NCBI GenBank assembly: GCA_002255955.1
Contig: NKIM01000026.1
Span: forward strand, 1-64,000
DNA length: 64,000 bases
Direction: 5' to 3'
Origin: Burkholderiales bacterium PBB2
Lineage (GTDB): Bacteria > Pseudomonadota > Gammaproteobacteria > Burkholderiales > Burkholderiaceae_C
The position numbers and the translations under genes were made by a program. The notes below the pieces were generated by a model, which was not told where the DNA came from, ran no database searches, and saw only the letters and a program-made list of their open reading frames with translations. Of the stretch, positions 45,410 to 54,398 are shown one piece after another. Position 1 is the first letter of the stretch. Every line of letters begins with the position of its first letter.

Positions 45410-47827
45410 ATGACCCCCATTTCCGCTTCAGTTTCCCCCCATTTCCAGCGCGCCGGCGAGGCCGCGGGCGTTTCGCCTGCCTCTGCCACTGCGGGTGCCG
45501 TCTCGGTCGCCACCACGGTTGCCGCCGCAACGTCTGGCGCCGACCAGCCTTTGGACGATCCCGATCTGCTGGCGCCCTTCACGCGCTGGCCCGGCGATGC
45601 TGCGCTGGCGGAGTCGCAGTTTCAGCTCTCCGGCCTGCATTGCGCCGCCTGCGCCGGCATCATCGAGCGCGCTTTGCTGGAGCTGCCGGGCGTGCAGGGC
45701 GCCGTGGTGAATGCGGCCAGTGCCCGCCTGAGCCTGCGTTGGCGGCCGGCTCAGGTCCGTCTGGCCGGGGTCCTGGCACGCATCGAAGCGGCTGGTTATG
45801 GCGCTGCGCCCGATGTGGCCGCGCCAGCCCGTCAGCTGCGTGAGCGCGAGCAGCACCAGGCCGTTTGGCGCCTCTTTGTCGCCGCCTTCCTGATGATGCA
45901 GGTGATGATGATGGCGGCGCCGGCCTATTTTGCCGAGCCCGGTGATCTGAGCCCCGATCTGGAGCGCCTGCTGCAGTGGGCCAGCTGGGTGCTGAGCCTG
46001 CCGGTGCTCTTGTTCTCGGCCGGCCCATTTTTCCGCGCCGCCTGGCAGCAGCTGCGCGCGCGCCGCCTGGGCATGGATGTGCCGGTGGCTCTGGGGCTGG
46101 CGGTCACTTTTGTCGCCAGCAGTGGGGCTTTGTTTGAGCCGGGTGGCCTGTTCGGCCGCGAGGTGTATTTCGACTCGCTGACCATGTTCGTCACATTCCT
46201 GCTGGCCGGGCGCTGGCTGGAACTGCGGGCGCGCCACCGGGCGGCGGGTACGCTGGAGGCGGCCAACTCGGCGCTGCCGGATGCGGTGGAACGCATTGAA
46301 GCCGATGGTTCGGTCAGCCGCGTGGCGCCCATTCGTTTGCGCGTGGGGGATCTGCTGCGCATCGCGGCGGGCCAGGCATTTCCGGCCGATGGCTGCGTGG
46401 AGCGTGGCAGCAGTGCGGCCAATGAGGCCTTGCTCAGCGGTGAGTCGCAGCCGGTGGCCAAGACCGTGGGCGACGAGGTGGTGGCGGCCAGCATCAATGT
46501 GCAGGCGCCGCTGTGGGTGCGGGTCAGCCGCGTTGGCGCTGACACCCGCCACGAGGCCATCCAGCGCCTGATGCGCGAGGCCATGAGCCAGCGCCCGGCC
46601 ATGGTCGAGCTGGCGGACCGGGTGGCGGGCTATTTTCTGTGGGCCGTGTTGCTGCTGGCCGGCCTGGCCGCAGCAGCGTGGAGCCAGATCGAGCCCGGTC
46701 GTGCGGTCTGGGTGGCGGTGTCGGTGCTGATCGTCACCTGCCCCTGCGCCTTGTCGCTGGCGGCACCGGCGGCGCGCTTGGCCGCGACGGGCGCTCTGGC
46801 TCGCCGTGGCTTGTTGCTGGTCCATATGGATCTGCTGGAAACCATGTGCAAGGTCGACACCGTGGTGCTCGACAAGACCGGGACTCTGACCGAGGACCGC
46901 ATGAGCTTGCTGGCCCACGCAGCGGCTGATCCAGCGCAAGCGGCCGAGCTGCTGGCGGCAGCGCGCAGCCTGGCTCAGCAATCGCAGCATCCGTTTTCGC
47001 GCGCCCTGGTGCAGAGCGCGGGATTGCAGAGCGCGCCCGCTCGGGACGACGAGGCTACCGCGGCTGGCCTGTGGTCCGAGGTGCAAGAGCATCCCGGGCA
47101 AGGCCTGCAGGCCCGGGATGCGCAGGGTCGGGTCTGGCGCCTCGGCGCGCCGGCCTGGGTGGCCGCGGCGGGCTTGTCGGGAACCCTGCCTGCCGACTTG
47201 CGCCGCGAAGCGCAGCTGGCCTTTGCCTGCCAGGGCCAGGACCAGGGCCAGCAGGCCGAGGGTCAGGTCTTGCTGATGCAGTTTGGAGAATGCCTGCGGG
47301 CCGATGCGCGCGAAGCCTTGCAGCGCTTGCAGGCCCTGGGCTTGCAGACCTGTCTGCTGTCGGGCGACGCGCCCGCTCGGGCCGAAACCCTGGCCCGAGA
47401 GGCTGGCGTGCAGCGCGCCATCGGCGGCGCCAGCCCGGAGCGCAAGCTGGCTGAGGTGCAGCGTTTGCAAGAGGCGGGGCACTGTGTCTTGATGGTGGGC
47501 GACGGCATCAACGATGCGCCGGTGCTGGCGCGGGCTGACGCCAGCGTGGTGATGGGGCAGGGCGCCATGCTGGCGCGGGCCAGTGCCGATGCACTCTTGC
47601 TGTCCGGCCGTTTGACCGATCTGGCGCAGCTGCGTGAATTGGCCCTGCGCACGCGCCGCATCATCCGCCAGAACCTGGCTTGGGCGGCTGGCTACAACGC
47701 GGCCTGCATTCCCCTGGCGCTGGCCGGTTATCTGCCGCCTTGGGCTGCAGGCCTGGGCATGGCTTGCAGCTCGGTCTGGGTGGTCTTGAACGCGCAGCGT
47801 CTGGCGCGCAATCTGAACGGACTCTGA
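45410..47827 (+). CDS. ccoI: Copper-exporting P-type ATPase for cbb3 oxidase assembly
   Basis: The protein has 805 residues from the ATG at 45410. It moves copper across the inner membrane for the CuB centre of cbb3 oxidase. A heavy-metal-associated domain with GLHCAACAGIIE lies at about 70-135. The membrane copper site is TCPCALSLAAP, the phosphorylation site DKTGTLTEDR, then SQHPFSRAL and the hinge GDGINDAP. The long Ala-rich leader (about 60 residues) precedes the metal domain. Two bases separate it from ccoS, and the oxidase structural genes follow, which identifies it as CcoI/FixI rather than a general CopA. Confidence 0.93.
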   Translation: MTPISASVSPHFQRAGEAAGVSPASATAGAVSVATTVAAATSGADQPLDDPDLLAPFTRWPGDAALAESQFQLSGLHCAACAGIIERALLELPGVQGAVVNAASARLSLRWRPAQVRLAGVLARIEAAGYGAAPDVAAPARQLREREQHQAVWRLFVAAFLMMQVMMMAAPAYFAEPGDLSPDLERLLQWASWVLSLPVLLFSAGPFFRAAWQQLRARRLGMDVPVALGLAVTFVASSGALFEPGGLFGREVYFDSLTMFVTFLLAGRWLELRARHRAAGTLEAANSALPDAVERIEADGSVSRVAPIRLRVGDLLRIAAGQAFPADGCVERGSSAANEALLSGESQPVAKTVGDEVVAASINVQAPLWVRVSRVGADTRHEAIQRLMREAMSQRPAMVELADRVAGYFLWAVLLLAGLAAAAWSQIEPGRAVWVAVSVLIVTCPCALSLAAPAARLAATGALARRGLLLVHMDLLETMCKVDTVVLDKTGTLTEDRMSLLAHAAADPAQAAELLAAARSLAQQSQHPFSRALVQSAGLQSAPARDDEATAAGLWSEVQEHPGQGLQARDAQGRVWRLGAPAWVAAAGLSGTLPADLRREAQLAFACQGQDQGQQAEGQVLLMQFGECLRADAREALQRLQALGLQTCLLSGDAPARAETLAREAGVQRAIGGASPERKLAEVQRLQEAGHCVLMVGDGINDAPVLARADASVVMGQGAMLARASADALLLSGRLTDLAQLRELALRTRRIIRQNLAWAAGYNAACIPLALAGYLPPWAAGLGMACSSVWVVLNAQRLARNLNGL

Positions 47828-47829
47828 GC

Positions 47830-48030
47830 ATGGAAGTTCTGTATCTCTTGATCCCGGTGTCGGTGCTCTTGGTGCTGGTGATCGTGGGTGTGTTCGGGTG
47901 GGCAATTAACAACGGCCAACTCGACGATCTGGAGCGCGAAGGCGTTCGTATTCTTGAAGAAGCTGCGGGGGTTGATGAAGGTCAATCCTCCGCTCCGGGC
48001 GCTGGCAAAGAATCGCCCTCGTCAAACTAA
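47830..48030 (+). CDS. ccoS: cbb3 oxidase assembly protein CcoS
   Basis: The protein has 66 residues. One membrane helix ([20 protein letters not shown]) is followed by [20 protein letters not shown], the signature of CcoS/FixS, which is needed to insert cofactors into CcoN. It follows ccoI after two bases and precedes ccoN by 22. The C-terminal tail is short and variable. Confidence 0.93.
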   Translation: MEVLYLLIPVSVLLVLVIVGVFGWAINNGQLDDLEREGVRILEEAAGVDEGQSSAPGAGKESPSSN

Positions 48031-48052
48031 AAGCTGCAAGGAGCCAAAAAAA

Positions 48053-49498
48053 ATGGCAAAGACTGCTGCGCCGGACATTGCATCCGGAGGCGTATATGAG
48101 GACGGTGTGGTCCGTGCATTTGCACTGGCCGCTGTTCTCTGGGGTGTTGTGGGCATGTTGGTGGGGGTGGTCATTGCTGCCCAGCTGGCCTGGCCGGAAC
48201 TCAATCTGGGCATTCCATGGCTGAGCTATGGTCGCCTGCGACCGCTGCACACCAATGCGGTGATCTTCGCGTTCGGCGGTTGCACCTTGTTTGCGACCGC
48301 TTACCACGTGGTGCAGCGCACCGGCCAGACGCGCCTGTTCGCGCCCGGCCTGGCCTGGTTCACGTTCTGGGGCTGGCAGCTGGTCATCCTCTCGGCCGCG
48401 CTGACCCTGCCGCTGGGCATCACCAGCGGCAAGGAATACGCCGAGCTGGAATGGCCGATTGACATCCTGATCACCTTGGTCTGGGTGTCCTTCGCCCTGG
48501 TGTTCTTCGGCTCGGTCGGCATCCGCAAGGTCAAGCACATCTACGTGGCCAACTGGTTCTTCGGCGCCTTCATCATCGCCGTGGCCCTGCTGCACCTGGT
48601 CAACAGTGCCGCCATCCCGGTAAGCCTGTTCAAGAGCTACTCGGCTTACGCCGGCGTGCAAGACGCCATGGTGCAGTGGTGGTACGGCCACAATGCCGTG
48701 GGCTTCTTCCTGACCGCAGGCTTCCTGGGCATGATGTACTACTACATCCCCAAGCAAGCTGGCCGCCCGGTCTACAGCTACCGCCTGTCCATCGTCCACT
48801 TCTGGGCGCTGATCTTCACCTATATGTGGGCGGGCCCGCACCATCTGCACTACACCGCGCTGCCGGACTGGGCGCAATCGGTGGGCATGGTGTTCTCTCT
48901 GGTGCTGCTGGCTCCCAGCTGGGGCGGCATGATCAACGGCATCATGACCCTGAGCGGTGCCTGGCACAAGCTGCGTGACGACCCGATCCTGAAGTTCCTG
49001 ATCGTGTCCCTGTCCTTCTACGGCATGTCGACCTTCGAAGGCCCGATGATGTCCATCAAGACGGTCAACGCGCTGAGCCACTACACGGACTGGACCGTGG
49101 GCCACGTGCACTCCGGCGCTCTGGGCTGGGTGGGTCTGATCTCCATGGGTTCGCTGTACCACCTGATCCCGCGCATGTTCGGCCGCACCGAGATGTACTC
49201 GAAGAAGGCCATCGAGCTGCACTTCTGGATCGCGACCCTGGGCATCGTGCTCTACATCGCCGCGATGTGGATTGCCGGTGTGATGCAGGGCCTGATGTGG
49301 CGTGCAGTCAACCCGGACGGCAGCCTGGTCTACACCTTTGTGGAAAGCGTCAAGGCGACCTATCCCTTCTACGTGATCCGTTTGCTGGGTGGCCTGCTCT
49401 ACCTGAGCGGCATGTTGGTGATGGCCTGGAACGTGGTGAAGACGGTGCAAGTGGGCCGTGCCGTCAAGGCACCGATCCCCACGCTGGTGGCCGCCTGA
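48053..49498 (+). CDS. ccoN: cbb3-type cytochrome c oxidase subunit I
   Basis: The protein has 481 residues from the ATG at 48053 (AAGGAG 11 bases upstream). It is the catalytic subunit with hemes b and b3 and CuB. Haem/copper His residues lie in [33 protein letters not shown] (CuB His and the cross-linked Tyr region), [15 protein letters not shown], and [20 protein letters not shown]. There are about 12 membrane helices. It works with CcoO and CcoP, encoded directly downstream, as a high-affinity terminal oxidase for low-oxygen respiration. Confidence 0.98.
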   Translation: MAKTAAPDIASGGVYEDGVVRAFALAAVLWGVVGMLVGVVIAAQLAWPELNLGIPWLSYGRLRPLHTNAVIFAFGGCTLFATAYHVVQRTGQTRLFAPGLAWFTFWGWQLVILSAALTLPLGITSGKEYAELEWPIDILITLVWVSFALVFFGSVGIRKVKHIYVANWFFGAFIIAVALLHLVNSAAIPVSLFKSYSAYAGVQDAMVQWWYGHNAVGFFLTAGFLGMMYYYIPKQAGRPVYSYRLSIVHFWALIFTYMWAGPHHLHYTALPDWAQSVGMVFSLVLLAPSWGGMINGIMTLSGAWHKLRDDPILKFLIVSLSFYGMSTFEGPMMSIKTVNALSHYTDWTVGHVHSGALGWVGLISMGSLYHLIPRMFGRTEMYSKKAIELHFWIATLGIVLYIAAMWIAGVMQGLMWRAVNPDGSLVYTFVESVKATYPFYVIRLLGGLLYLSGMLVMAWNVVKTVQVGRAVKAPIPTLVAA

Positions 49499-49532
49499 AG
49501 CGCTGAACGCGAGATCCAAGGAGAAATACAAA

Positions 49533-50156
49533 ATGGCATCCACAGAACACAAGTCCAGTGGCCACCAACGCATCGAGACCAGCAACTTTCTGATGATCGT
49601 GCTGGTGCTGCTGACGGTGATCGCCGGTGGCGCAGTGGAAATCGTGCCGCTGTTCTTCCAGCGCTCGACCACTGAGGCCACCCCGGGCCTCAAGCCCTAC
49701 ACGCCGCTGCAACTGGCCGGCCGGGACGTCTACATCCGCGAGGGCTGCTACAACTGCCACTCGCAGATGATCCGCCCCTTCCGCTCGGAGACCCTGCGTT
49801 ACGGCCACTACTCGACCGCCGGTGAATTCGTCTATGACCACCCCTTCCAATGGGGCAGCAAGCGCACCGGTCCCGACCTGCACCGTGTCGGCGGCAAGTA
49901 CAGCGATGAATGGCACCGCATTCACCTGAACAATCCGCGTGACCTGGTGCCCGAGTCGAACATGCCGGCTTACCCCTGGCTGGTGGGCGCTCAGCTGAAC
50001 CCGGCTGAGCTGGCCCCCAAGATGAAGGCCCTGCGCACCGTGGGCGTGCCCTACACCGACGCCGAAATCGCCGGTGCGGCCGACGAAGTCAAGGGCAAGA
50101 CCGAGATGGAAGCTGTGATTGCTTATCTGCAGGTGCTCGGCACCGCGCTGAAGTAA
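49533..50156 (+). CDS. ccoO: cbb3-type cytochrome c oxidase subunit II
   Basis: The protein has 207 residues from the ATG at 49533 (AAGGAG upstream). An N-terminal membrane helix ([20 protein letters not shown]) is followed by a periplasmic mono-haem cytochrome c with [14 protein letters not shown]. The distal Met ligand is in [10 protein letters not shown]. It passes electrons from CcoP to CcoN. Confidence 0.98.
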   Translation: MASTEHKSSGHQRIETSNFLMIVLVLLTVIAGGAVEIVPLFFQRSTTEATPGLKPYTPLQLAGRDVYIREGCYNCHSQMIRPFRSETLRYGHYSTAGEFVYDHPFQWGSKRTGPDLHRVGGKYSDEWHRIHLNNPRDLVPESNMPAYPWLVGAQLNPAELAPKMKALRTVGVPYTDAEIAGAADEVKGKTEMEAVIAYLQVLGTALK

Positions 50157-50176
50157 TAAGCAAGAAGGAGTCCGCA

Positions 50177-50332
50177 ATGGATATCAATAGCTTGAGAACC
50201 GCGGTGACCCTGCTGTCGCTGCTGGTGTTCCTGGTGATCGTGGTCTGGGCCTATTCCAGCCGCAACAAGGCGCACTTTGACGAACTGGCCGGCATGGCCT
50301 TGCAAGATGAAGCCGATGGGAGGCCTCAATGA
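50177..50332 (+). CDS. ccoQ: cbb3 oxidase subunit CcoQ
   Basis: The protein has 51 residues (MDINSLRTAVTLLSLLVFLV, then IVVWAYSSRNKAHFDELA). A single membrane helix and a short cytoplasmic tail are typical of CcoQ/FixQ, which stabilises the CcoP-CcoNO complex. AAGGAG precedes the start. Its TGA overlaps the ccoP ATG (ATGA). Confidence 0.93.
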   Translation: MDINSLRTAVTLLSLLVFLVIVVWAYSSRNKAHFDELAGMALQDEADGRPQ

Positions 50333-51246
50333 GTGATTTTTTCTCTGACGGTTGGTCCATGTTCGTGGCCGGCGTGACGGTTGCAGGCCTGATCTTCTGC
50401 ATCATCTTGCTGCTGATCGCCGCCCGCCACCGCGTCATGGCCAGCGACAACAGCACCGGCCATGTCTGGGACGAAGACCTGCGCGAGATGAACAACCCGC
50501 TGCCGCGCTGGTGGGCGATTCTGTTCGTCCTGACCGTGGTGTTCGCCGGCATTTACCTGGCGGCTTACCCGGGCCTCGGCGCCCGCAAGGGCTCACTCGG
50601 CTGGAGCAGTGCCGGCCAGTACGAAAAAGAGCAGGCCGATGCCCACAAGGCCATGAGCGCCCTGTACGCCAAGTTCAACGGCAAGCCGGTGGAACAGCTG
50701 GCTCAGAACCCGGAAGCCATGGCCATCGGAGAGCGCCTGTTCGCCAACAACTGCGCCGGTTGCCATGGCTCGGACGCCAAGGGCAGCAAGGGCTTCCCCA
50801 ACCTGACCGACAGCGACTGGCTCTACGGCGGTTCGCACGACACCATCGTGCAGACCATCACCAACGGCCGCAACGGCGTCATGCCGCCCATGGCCGCCGC
50901 CGTGGGCACCGCTGAAGACGTGCGCAACCTGGCCAACTATGTGCTGAGCCTGTCCGGCAGCGCCCACAACTCCATCGCCGCACAAAAGGGCAAGGAGAAG
51001 TTCGGTGCCTGCGCAGCCTGCCACGGCGCGGACGGCAAGGGCAATCAAGCCCTGGGTGCCCCCAACCTGAGCGACAAGATCTGGTTGCATGGCTGGGGTG
51101 AAGATGCCGTCATGGCCATGATCAACAACGGCAAGAACAATCTGATGCCGGCCCAGTCGACCCGACTGAGCGCGGAGCAGATCCAGGTCTTGGGCGCCTA
51201 TGTCTGGAGCCTGTCCAACAACAAAGCCGTGGCTTCGGCCCCTTGA
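50329..51246 (+). CDS. ccoP: cbb3 oxidase di-haem subunit III
   Basis: The protein has 305 residues. Two N-terminal membrane helices (VAGVTVAGLIFCIILLLIAA; WAILFVLTVVFAGIYLAAYP) are followed by two cytochrome c domains with NNCAGCHGSDAKG and GACAACHGADGKGN. Distal Met ligands are in GVMPPMAAAVG and NNLMPAQSTRL. It accepts electrons from soluble cytochromes and feeds CcoO. Confidence 0.97.
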   Translation: MSDFFSDGWSMFVAGVTVAGLIFCIILLLIAARHRVMASDNSTGHVWDEDLREMNNPLPRWWAILFVLTVVFAGIYLAAYPGLGARKGSLGWSSAGQYEKEQADAHKAMSALYAKFNGKPVEQLAQNPEAMAIGERLFANNCAGCHGSDAKGSKGFPNLTDSDWLYGGSHDTIVQTITNGRNGVMPPMAAAVGTAEDVRNLANYVLSLSGSAHNSIAAQKGKEKFGACAACHGADGKGNQALGAPNLSDKIWLHGWGEDAVMAMINNGKNNLMPAQSTRLSAEQIQVLGAYVWSLSNNKAVASAP

Positions 51247-51256
51247 GTGATCGACC

Positions 51257-52774
51257 ATGACTGAAGCCCGGGCAGTACCGCCGGCGCCCCGCGTCGGACC
51301 GGCCATCGCTTCTGCTCCCTCGGCCGCCAAGGCGGCCGACGGTGAGGATGCCGTGGTGGAAATCATCTCGCTCTACGCAGCGCAGAAAAAGATCTACCCC
51401 CGCGCCGTGTCCGGCCTCTTCGCCTCCTGGCGTTGGGCGCTGGTCTGGTTCACGCAGGTCCTGTTTTACGGTCTGCCCTGGCTGCTCTGGAACGACCGGC
51501 AGGCGGTGCTCTTCGAGCTCGCCAGCCGGCGTTTTTACATTTTTGGCCTGGTCCTGTATCCGCAGGACTTCATCTACCTGACTGGGCTGTTGCTGATCTC
51601 GGCCTATGCCCTGTTCCTGTTCACCGCCGTGGCCGGGCGGCTGTGGTGCGGCTATGCCTGCCCGCAGACGGTCTACACCGAAATTTTCTTGTGGATCGAG
51701 CGCCAGTTCGAGGGTGACCGCCAAGCCCGCATGAAGCTGGATGCCTCGCCCTGGGGTTTCAACAAGCTCTGGCGCAAGGGCGGCAAGCAGGCCGTGTGGA
51801 TCACCGTGGCCCTGTGGACCGGCTTCACCTTTGTCGGCTATTTCACACCCATCAAATCGCTCTGGGCCGAGGCTTTCACGCTCAGCTTCGGACCCTGGGA
51901 ATGGTTCTGGGTGCTGTTCTATGCCTTCGCGACGTATGGCTTCGCGGGCTTCATGCGCGAGCAGGTCTGCAAGTACATGTGCCCCTACGCGCGCTTCCAG
52001 AGCGCCATGTTCGACAAGGACACGCTGATCATCAGCTACGACGCCGAGCGCGGCGAGCCGCGCGGTTCGCGCAGCAAGAAAGCCAGTGTGGACGACGTCA
52101 AGGCCGCCGGTCTGGGCTCCTGCATCGATTGCACCCTGTGCGTGCAGGTCTGTCCGACGGGCATCGACATCCGCCAGGGCTTGCAGTACGAGTGCATCGG
52201 TTGTGCCGCCTGCATCGACGTCTGCGACGGTGTCATGGACAAGATGAACTACCCGCGTGGCCTGATTCGCTACGACACGCAAAACGGCCTGCAGCAGCAC
52301 CTGAGTCCGGCGCAAAAGCTGCGCCGCATGTTCCGCCCGCGCGTGATCATCTACACCGTGGTCTTGTTTGTGCTATGCACGGCCTTGCTGGCCAGCCTGC
52401 TGTTCCTGCGCAGCCCCGTCAAGCTCGATGTGGTGCGCGACCGCGGCGTGTTGGCCCGGGTGGTGGAAGATGGTTATGTGGAAAACCTCTACCGCCTGCA
52501 GGTGATGAATGCCACCGAGCAGAATCACCGTTACCAGGTGACGGTCAGCGGCATGGACGGCATCAAGCTGGAGCAAGCGGCCGAACTCAGCGTGGCACCG
52601 GCCGAGGCGCGCTGGCTGACGCTGTCGGTGCGGGTGCCGCCCGAGACAGCGGCCCGCGCGGCGCAAGATCACAAGGGTTCACACGCGATCGAGTTCCAGC
52701 TGCGCAGCCTCGACGGCGCCAGCAGCGGCGCGACCGTCGTGCATGAAAAATCAACCTTCATCGTGCCACGCTGA
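51257..52774 (+). CDS. ccoG: cbb3 oxidase accessory iron-sulfur protein
   Basis: The protein has 505 residues. CcoG/RdxA is a membrane ferredoxin-like copper(II) reductase needed for oxidase maturation. It has four to five membrane helices, with GRLWCGYACPQTVYTEIFLW and a VCKYMCPYARFQS Cys pair in the membrane part. Two 4Fe-4S clusters are CIDCTLCVQVCPTGI and CIGCAACIDVCD. A C-terminal immunoglobulin-like FixG domain (VENLYRLQVMNATEQNHRYQ) completes it. Ten bases after ccoP. Confidence 0.97.
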   Translation: MTEARAVPPAPRVGPAIASAPSAAKAADGEDAVVEIISLYAAQKKIYPRAVSGLFASWRWALVWFTQVLFYGLPWLLWNDRQAVLFELASRRFYIFGLVLYPQDFIYLTGLLLISAYALFLFTAVAGRLWCGYACPQTVYTEIFLWIERQFEGDRQARMKLDASPWGFNKLWRKGGKQAVWITVALWTGFTFVGYFTPIKSLWAEAFTLSFGPWEWFWVLFYAFATYGFAGFMREQVCKYMCPYARFQSAMFDKDTLIISYDAERGEPRGSRSKKASVDDVKAAGLGSCIDCTLCVQVCPTGIDIRQGLQYECIGCAACIDVCDGVMDKMNYPRGLIRYDTQNGLQQHLSPAQKLRRMFRPRVIIYTVVLFVLCTALLASLLFLRSPVKLDVVRDRGVLARVVEDGYVENLYRLQVMNATEQNHRYQVTVSGMDGIKLEQAAELSVAPAEARWLTLSVRVPPETAARAAQDHKGSHAIEFQLRSLDGASSGATVVHEKSTFIVPR

Positions 52775-52810
52775 GCTCAGCTCGGCGCGCACACACCGGA
52801 GACGAAACGC

Positions 52811-53050
52811 ATGAGCCAGAACCTCAAGCCCGAAAACGATGCCTCGCCCTGGTGGCGCACCCCCATGATGTGGCTGGTGGTCGGCGGCCCCTTGCTGGTG
52901 GTGGTGGCCAGCTTCATCACCCTGAGCCTTGCCATCGGTCACCCCGATCCGGTGCTGGAAGACAAGGTCGTGGCCAACAAGGCCAGCGGTGCCAAAGCCT
53001 TGATTCCGGCGCGCGAGGCGCGCAACCACGCAGCCACTGGCGGGCAGTGA
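52811..53050 (+). CDS. ccoH: FixH/CcoH-like small membrane protein
   Basis: The protein has 79 residues. One membrane helix (PMMWLVVGGPLLVVVASFIT), with the WWRTPMMW motif before it, matches the short FixH-type proteins of betaproteobacterial cco clusters. The longer periplasmic domain of classical FixH is missing. The position after ccoG supports the call. It ends just before the next small membrane gene. Confidence 0.7.
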   Translation: MSQNLKPENDASPWWRTPMMWLVVGGPLLVVVASFITLSLAIGHPDPVLEDKVVANKASGAKALIPAREARNHAATGGQ

Positions 53051-53052
53051 TC

Positions 53053-53355
53053 ATGGACACCGCTGATCGTTCCGAATCGGCAGTTCCCAAACAAGGCAGC
53101 CGCTGGGCCATGGCTGTGGCCTGGCCTTCATTTTTCATGGCTGGGGTGATGGAGGCTCTGGTGTTCGCGGTCGTGGACCCCAGTGACCTGACTTGGTTCG
53201 GCGCCGAGCGCCTGGATTGGTCGCGCCAGGCGGTCTACACCGTCAGCTTCATGATCTTCTGGCTGGTTATCAGCCTTTCGGCCAGTGTCAGCGTGATGCT
53301 GGCCACGCTGCCGGATGTGCCGGAGGATGCGCATCCCCGCGGCTGGCCGCGCTGA
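53053..53355 (+). CDS. Unknown two-helix membrane protein at the end of the cco cluster
   Basis: The protein has 100 residues from the ATG at 53053, two bases after the ccoH stop. Two membrane helices (WAMAVAWPSFFMAGVMEALV and QAVYTVSFMIFWLVISLSAS) are separated by a loop with two Trp (DLTWFGAERLDWSRQ). The tight spacing puts it in the cco transcript, so a role in oxidase assembly or stability is a reasonable guess. No established name is recognised. Confidence 0.75.
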   Translation: MDTADRSESAVPKQGSRWAMAVAWPSFFMAGVMEALVFAVVDPSDLTWFGAERLDWSRQAVYTVSFMIFWLVISLSASVSVMLATLPDVPEDAHPRGWPR

Positions 53356-53413
53356 GGCCGGCCACGCAGACTGCCGCTTCGAATTGGCTCGCCATGATCG
53401 GCGGCGGCCAGCA

Positions 53414-53447
53414 AAAAGGCCTTCGGATGTCCGAAGGCCTTTTGTTT
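53414..53447. terminator. Bidirectional terminator between the cco cluster and fnr
   Basis: AAAAGGCCTTCGG-ATGT-CCGAAGGCCTTTT, 13-bp stem with T-rich flanks on both strands between convergent genes. Confidence 0.9.
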
Positions 53448-53481
53448 TGCCGAGCCGCTCTTGCTCGCGGCGGCGTCGGGC

Positions 53482-54300
53482 TCAGCAGTTGCTGTTGTTG
53501 ACCAGCTTTTGCAGGCCAGCCTGGTCGAGGATGCGCAGATGGCGCTGCTTCACTTCCAGCAGGCCTTCTTCCTGGAACTTGGAAAAGGTGCGGCTGACGG
53601 TCTCCAGCTTCAGTCCCAGATAACTGCCAATTTCCTCGCGCGTCATGCGCAGCACCAGGGCGGCGGCCGAAAAGCCGCGGGCTTGCAGGCGCTGGGTCAG
53701 GTTGAGCAGGAAAGCGGCCAGGCGCTCCTCGGCGCGCATGCTGCCCAGCAGCAGCATCACGCCGTGGTCGCGCACGATCTCGCGGCTCATGATCTTGTGG
53801 AACTGACGCTGCAGGTCGGTGAACTCGCGCGACAGCTCTTCGAGTTGTTCGAAGGGGATCACGCAGACCTGGGAGTCTTCCAGCGCGACGGCGTCGCAGC
53901 TGTGGCGGTCGGTGCTGATGCCGTCCAGGCCCAGCAACTCGCCGGCCATCTGGAAGCCGGTGACCTGGTCGCGGCCGTCTTCCGAAGACACGCAGGTCTT
54001 GAAGAAACCGGTGCGCACCGCGTAGAGCGACTGGAACTCGTCACCGCTGCGGAACAGCGTGTCGCCGCGCGCCACGCTGCGGCGGGTGGCCACCAGCTGG
54101 TCCAGCTGATCCAGGTCGCCGGAAGACAAGCCCACTGGCAGGCACAGCTCGCGCAAATTGCAGCTGGAGCAGGCGACCTTCAGCGGTTCGAACTTGATGG
54201 GGACGGTGGCATTCATCGTGTGCTTTTTAAGGGATTCGCAGGCAGCAGGCGAAGCAGACTGGGGCTGCGGGACTTCCAGATTTTTCACGGACATGAGCAT
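53482..54300 (-). CDS. fnr: FNR-type oxygen-sensing transcription regulator
   Basis: The protein has 272 residues from the ATG at 54300, with GAGG 6 bases upstream; ATGs at 54294 and 54216 are alternatives. Four Cys residues for an oxygen-labile 4Fe-4S cluster are present: C44, C47 and C53 (ACSSCNLRELC) and C135 (DRHSCDA). The Crp-type cyclic-nucleotide-binding fold lies at about 60-190, and the helix-turn-helix MTREEIGSYLGLKLETVSRT near the C-terminus. The Glu and Arg of ETVSR are the residues that read TTGAT half-sites. It most likely activates the adjacent cco cluster and hemN under low oxygen, and a consensus box lies in its own promoter. Confidence 0.95.
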   Translation of the reverse strand: MLMSVKNLEVPQPQSASPAACESLKKHTMNATVPIKFEPLKVACSSCNLRELCLPVGLSSGDLDQLDQLVATRRSVARGDTLFRSGDEFQSLYAVRTGFFKTCVSSEDGRDQVTGFQMAGELLGLDGISTDRHSCDAVALEDSQVCVIPFEQLEELSREFTDLQRQFHKIMSREIVRDHGVMLLLGSMRAEERLAAFLLNLTQRLQARGFSAAALVLRMTREEIGSYLGLKLETVSRTFSKFQEEGLLEVKQRHLRILDQAGLQKLVNNSNC

Positions 54301-54350
54301 GATGCACCTCAAACATGGGTGCATTGTTGAGTCGACAATGCGCGCCGAGC

Positions 54351-54364
54351 TTGATCCTTGTCAA
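54351..54364. promoter_or_regulatory. FNR box between fnr and hemN
   Basis: TTGAT-CCTT-GTCAA matches TTGAT-N4-ATCAA at nine of ten positions. It is 51 bases from the fnr start and 35 from the hemN start, so it could control both. Confidence 0.75.
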
Positions 54365-54398
54365 GTCGATCCGCCAAAGCCTTGGCAAAGTGCGGCTC

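Noticed and set aside
45428-47905. 825-residue minus-strand frame opposite ccoI
   Set aside because: Antisense shadow with no recognisable domain; the P-type ATPase on the plus strand is complete.
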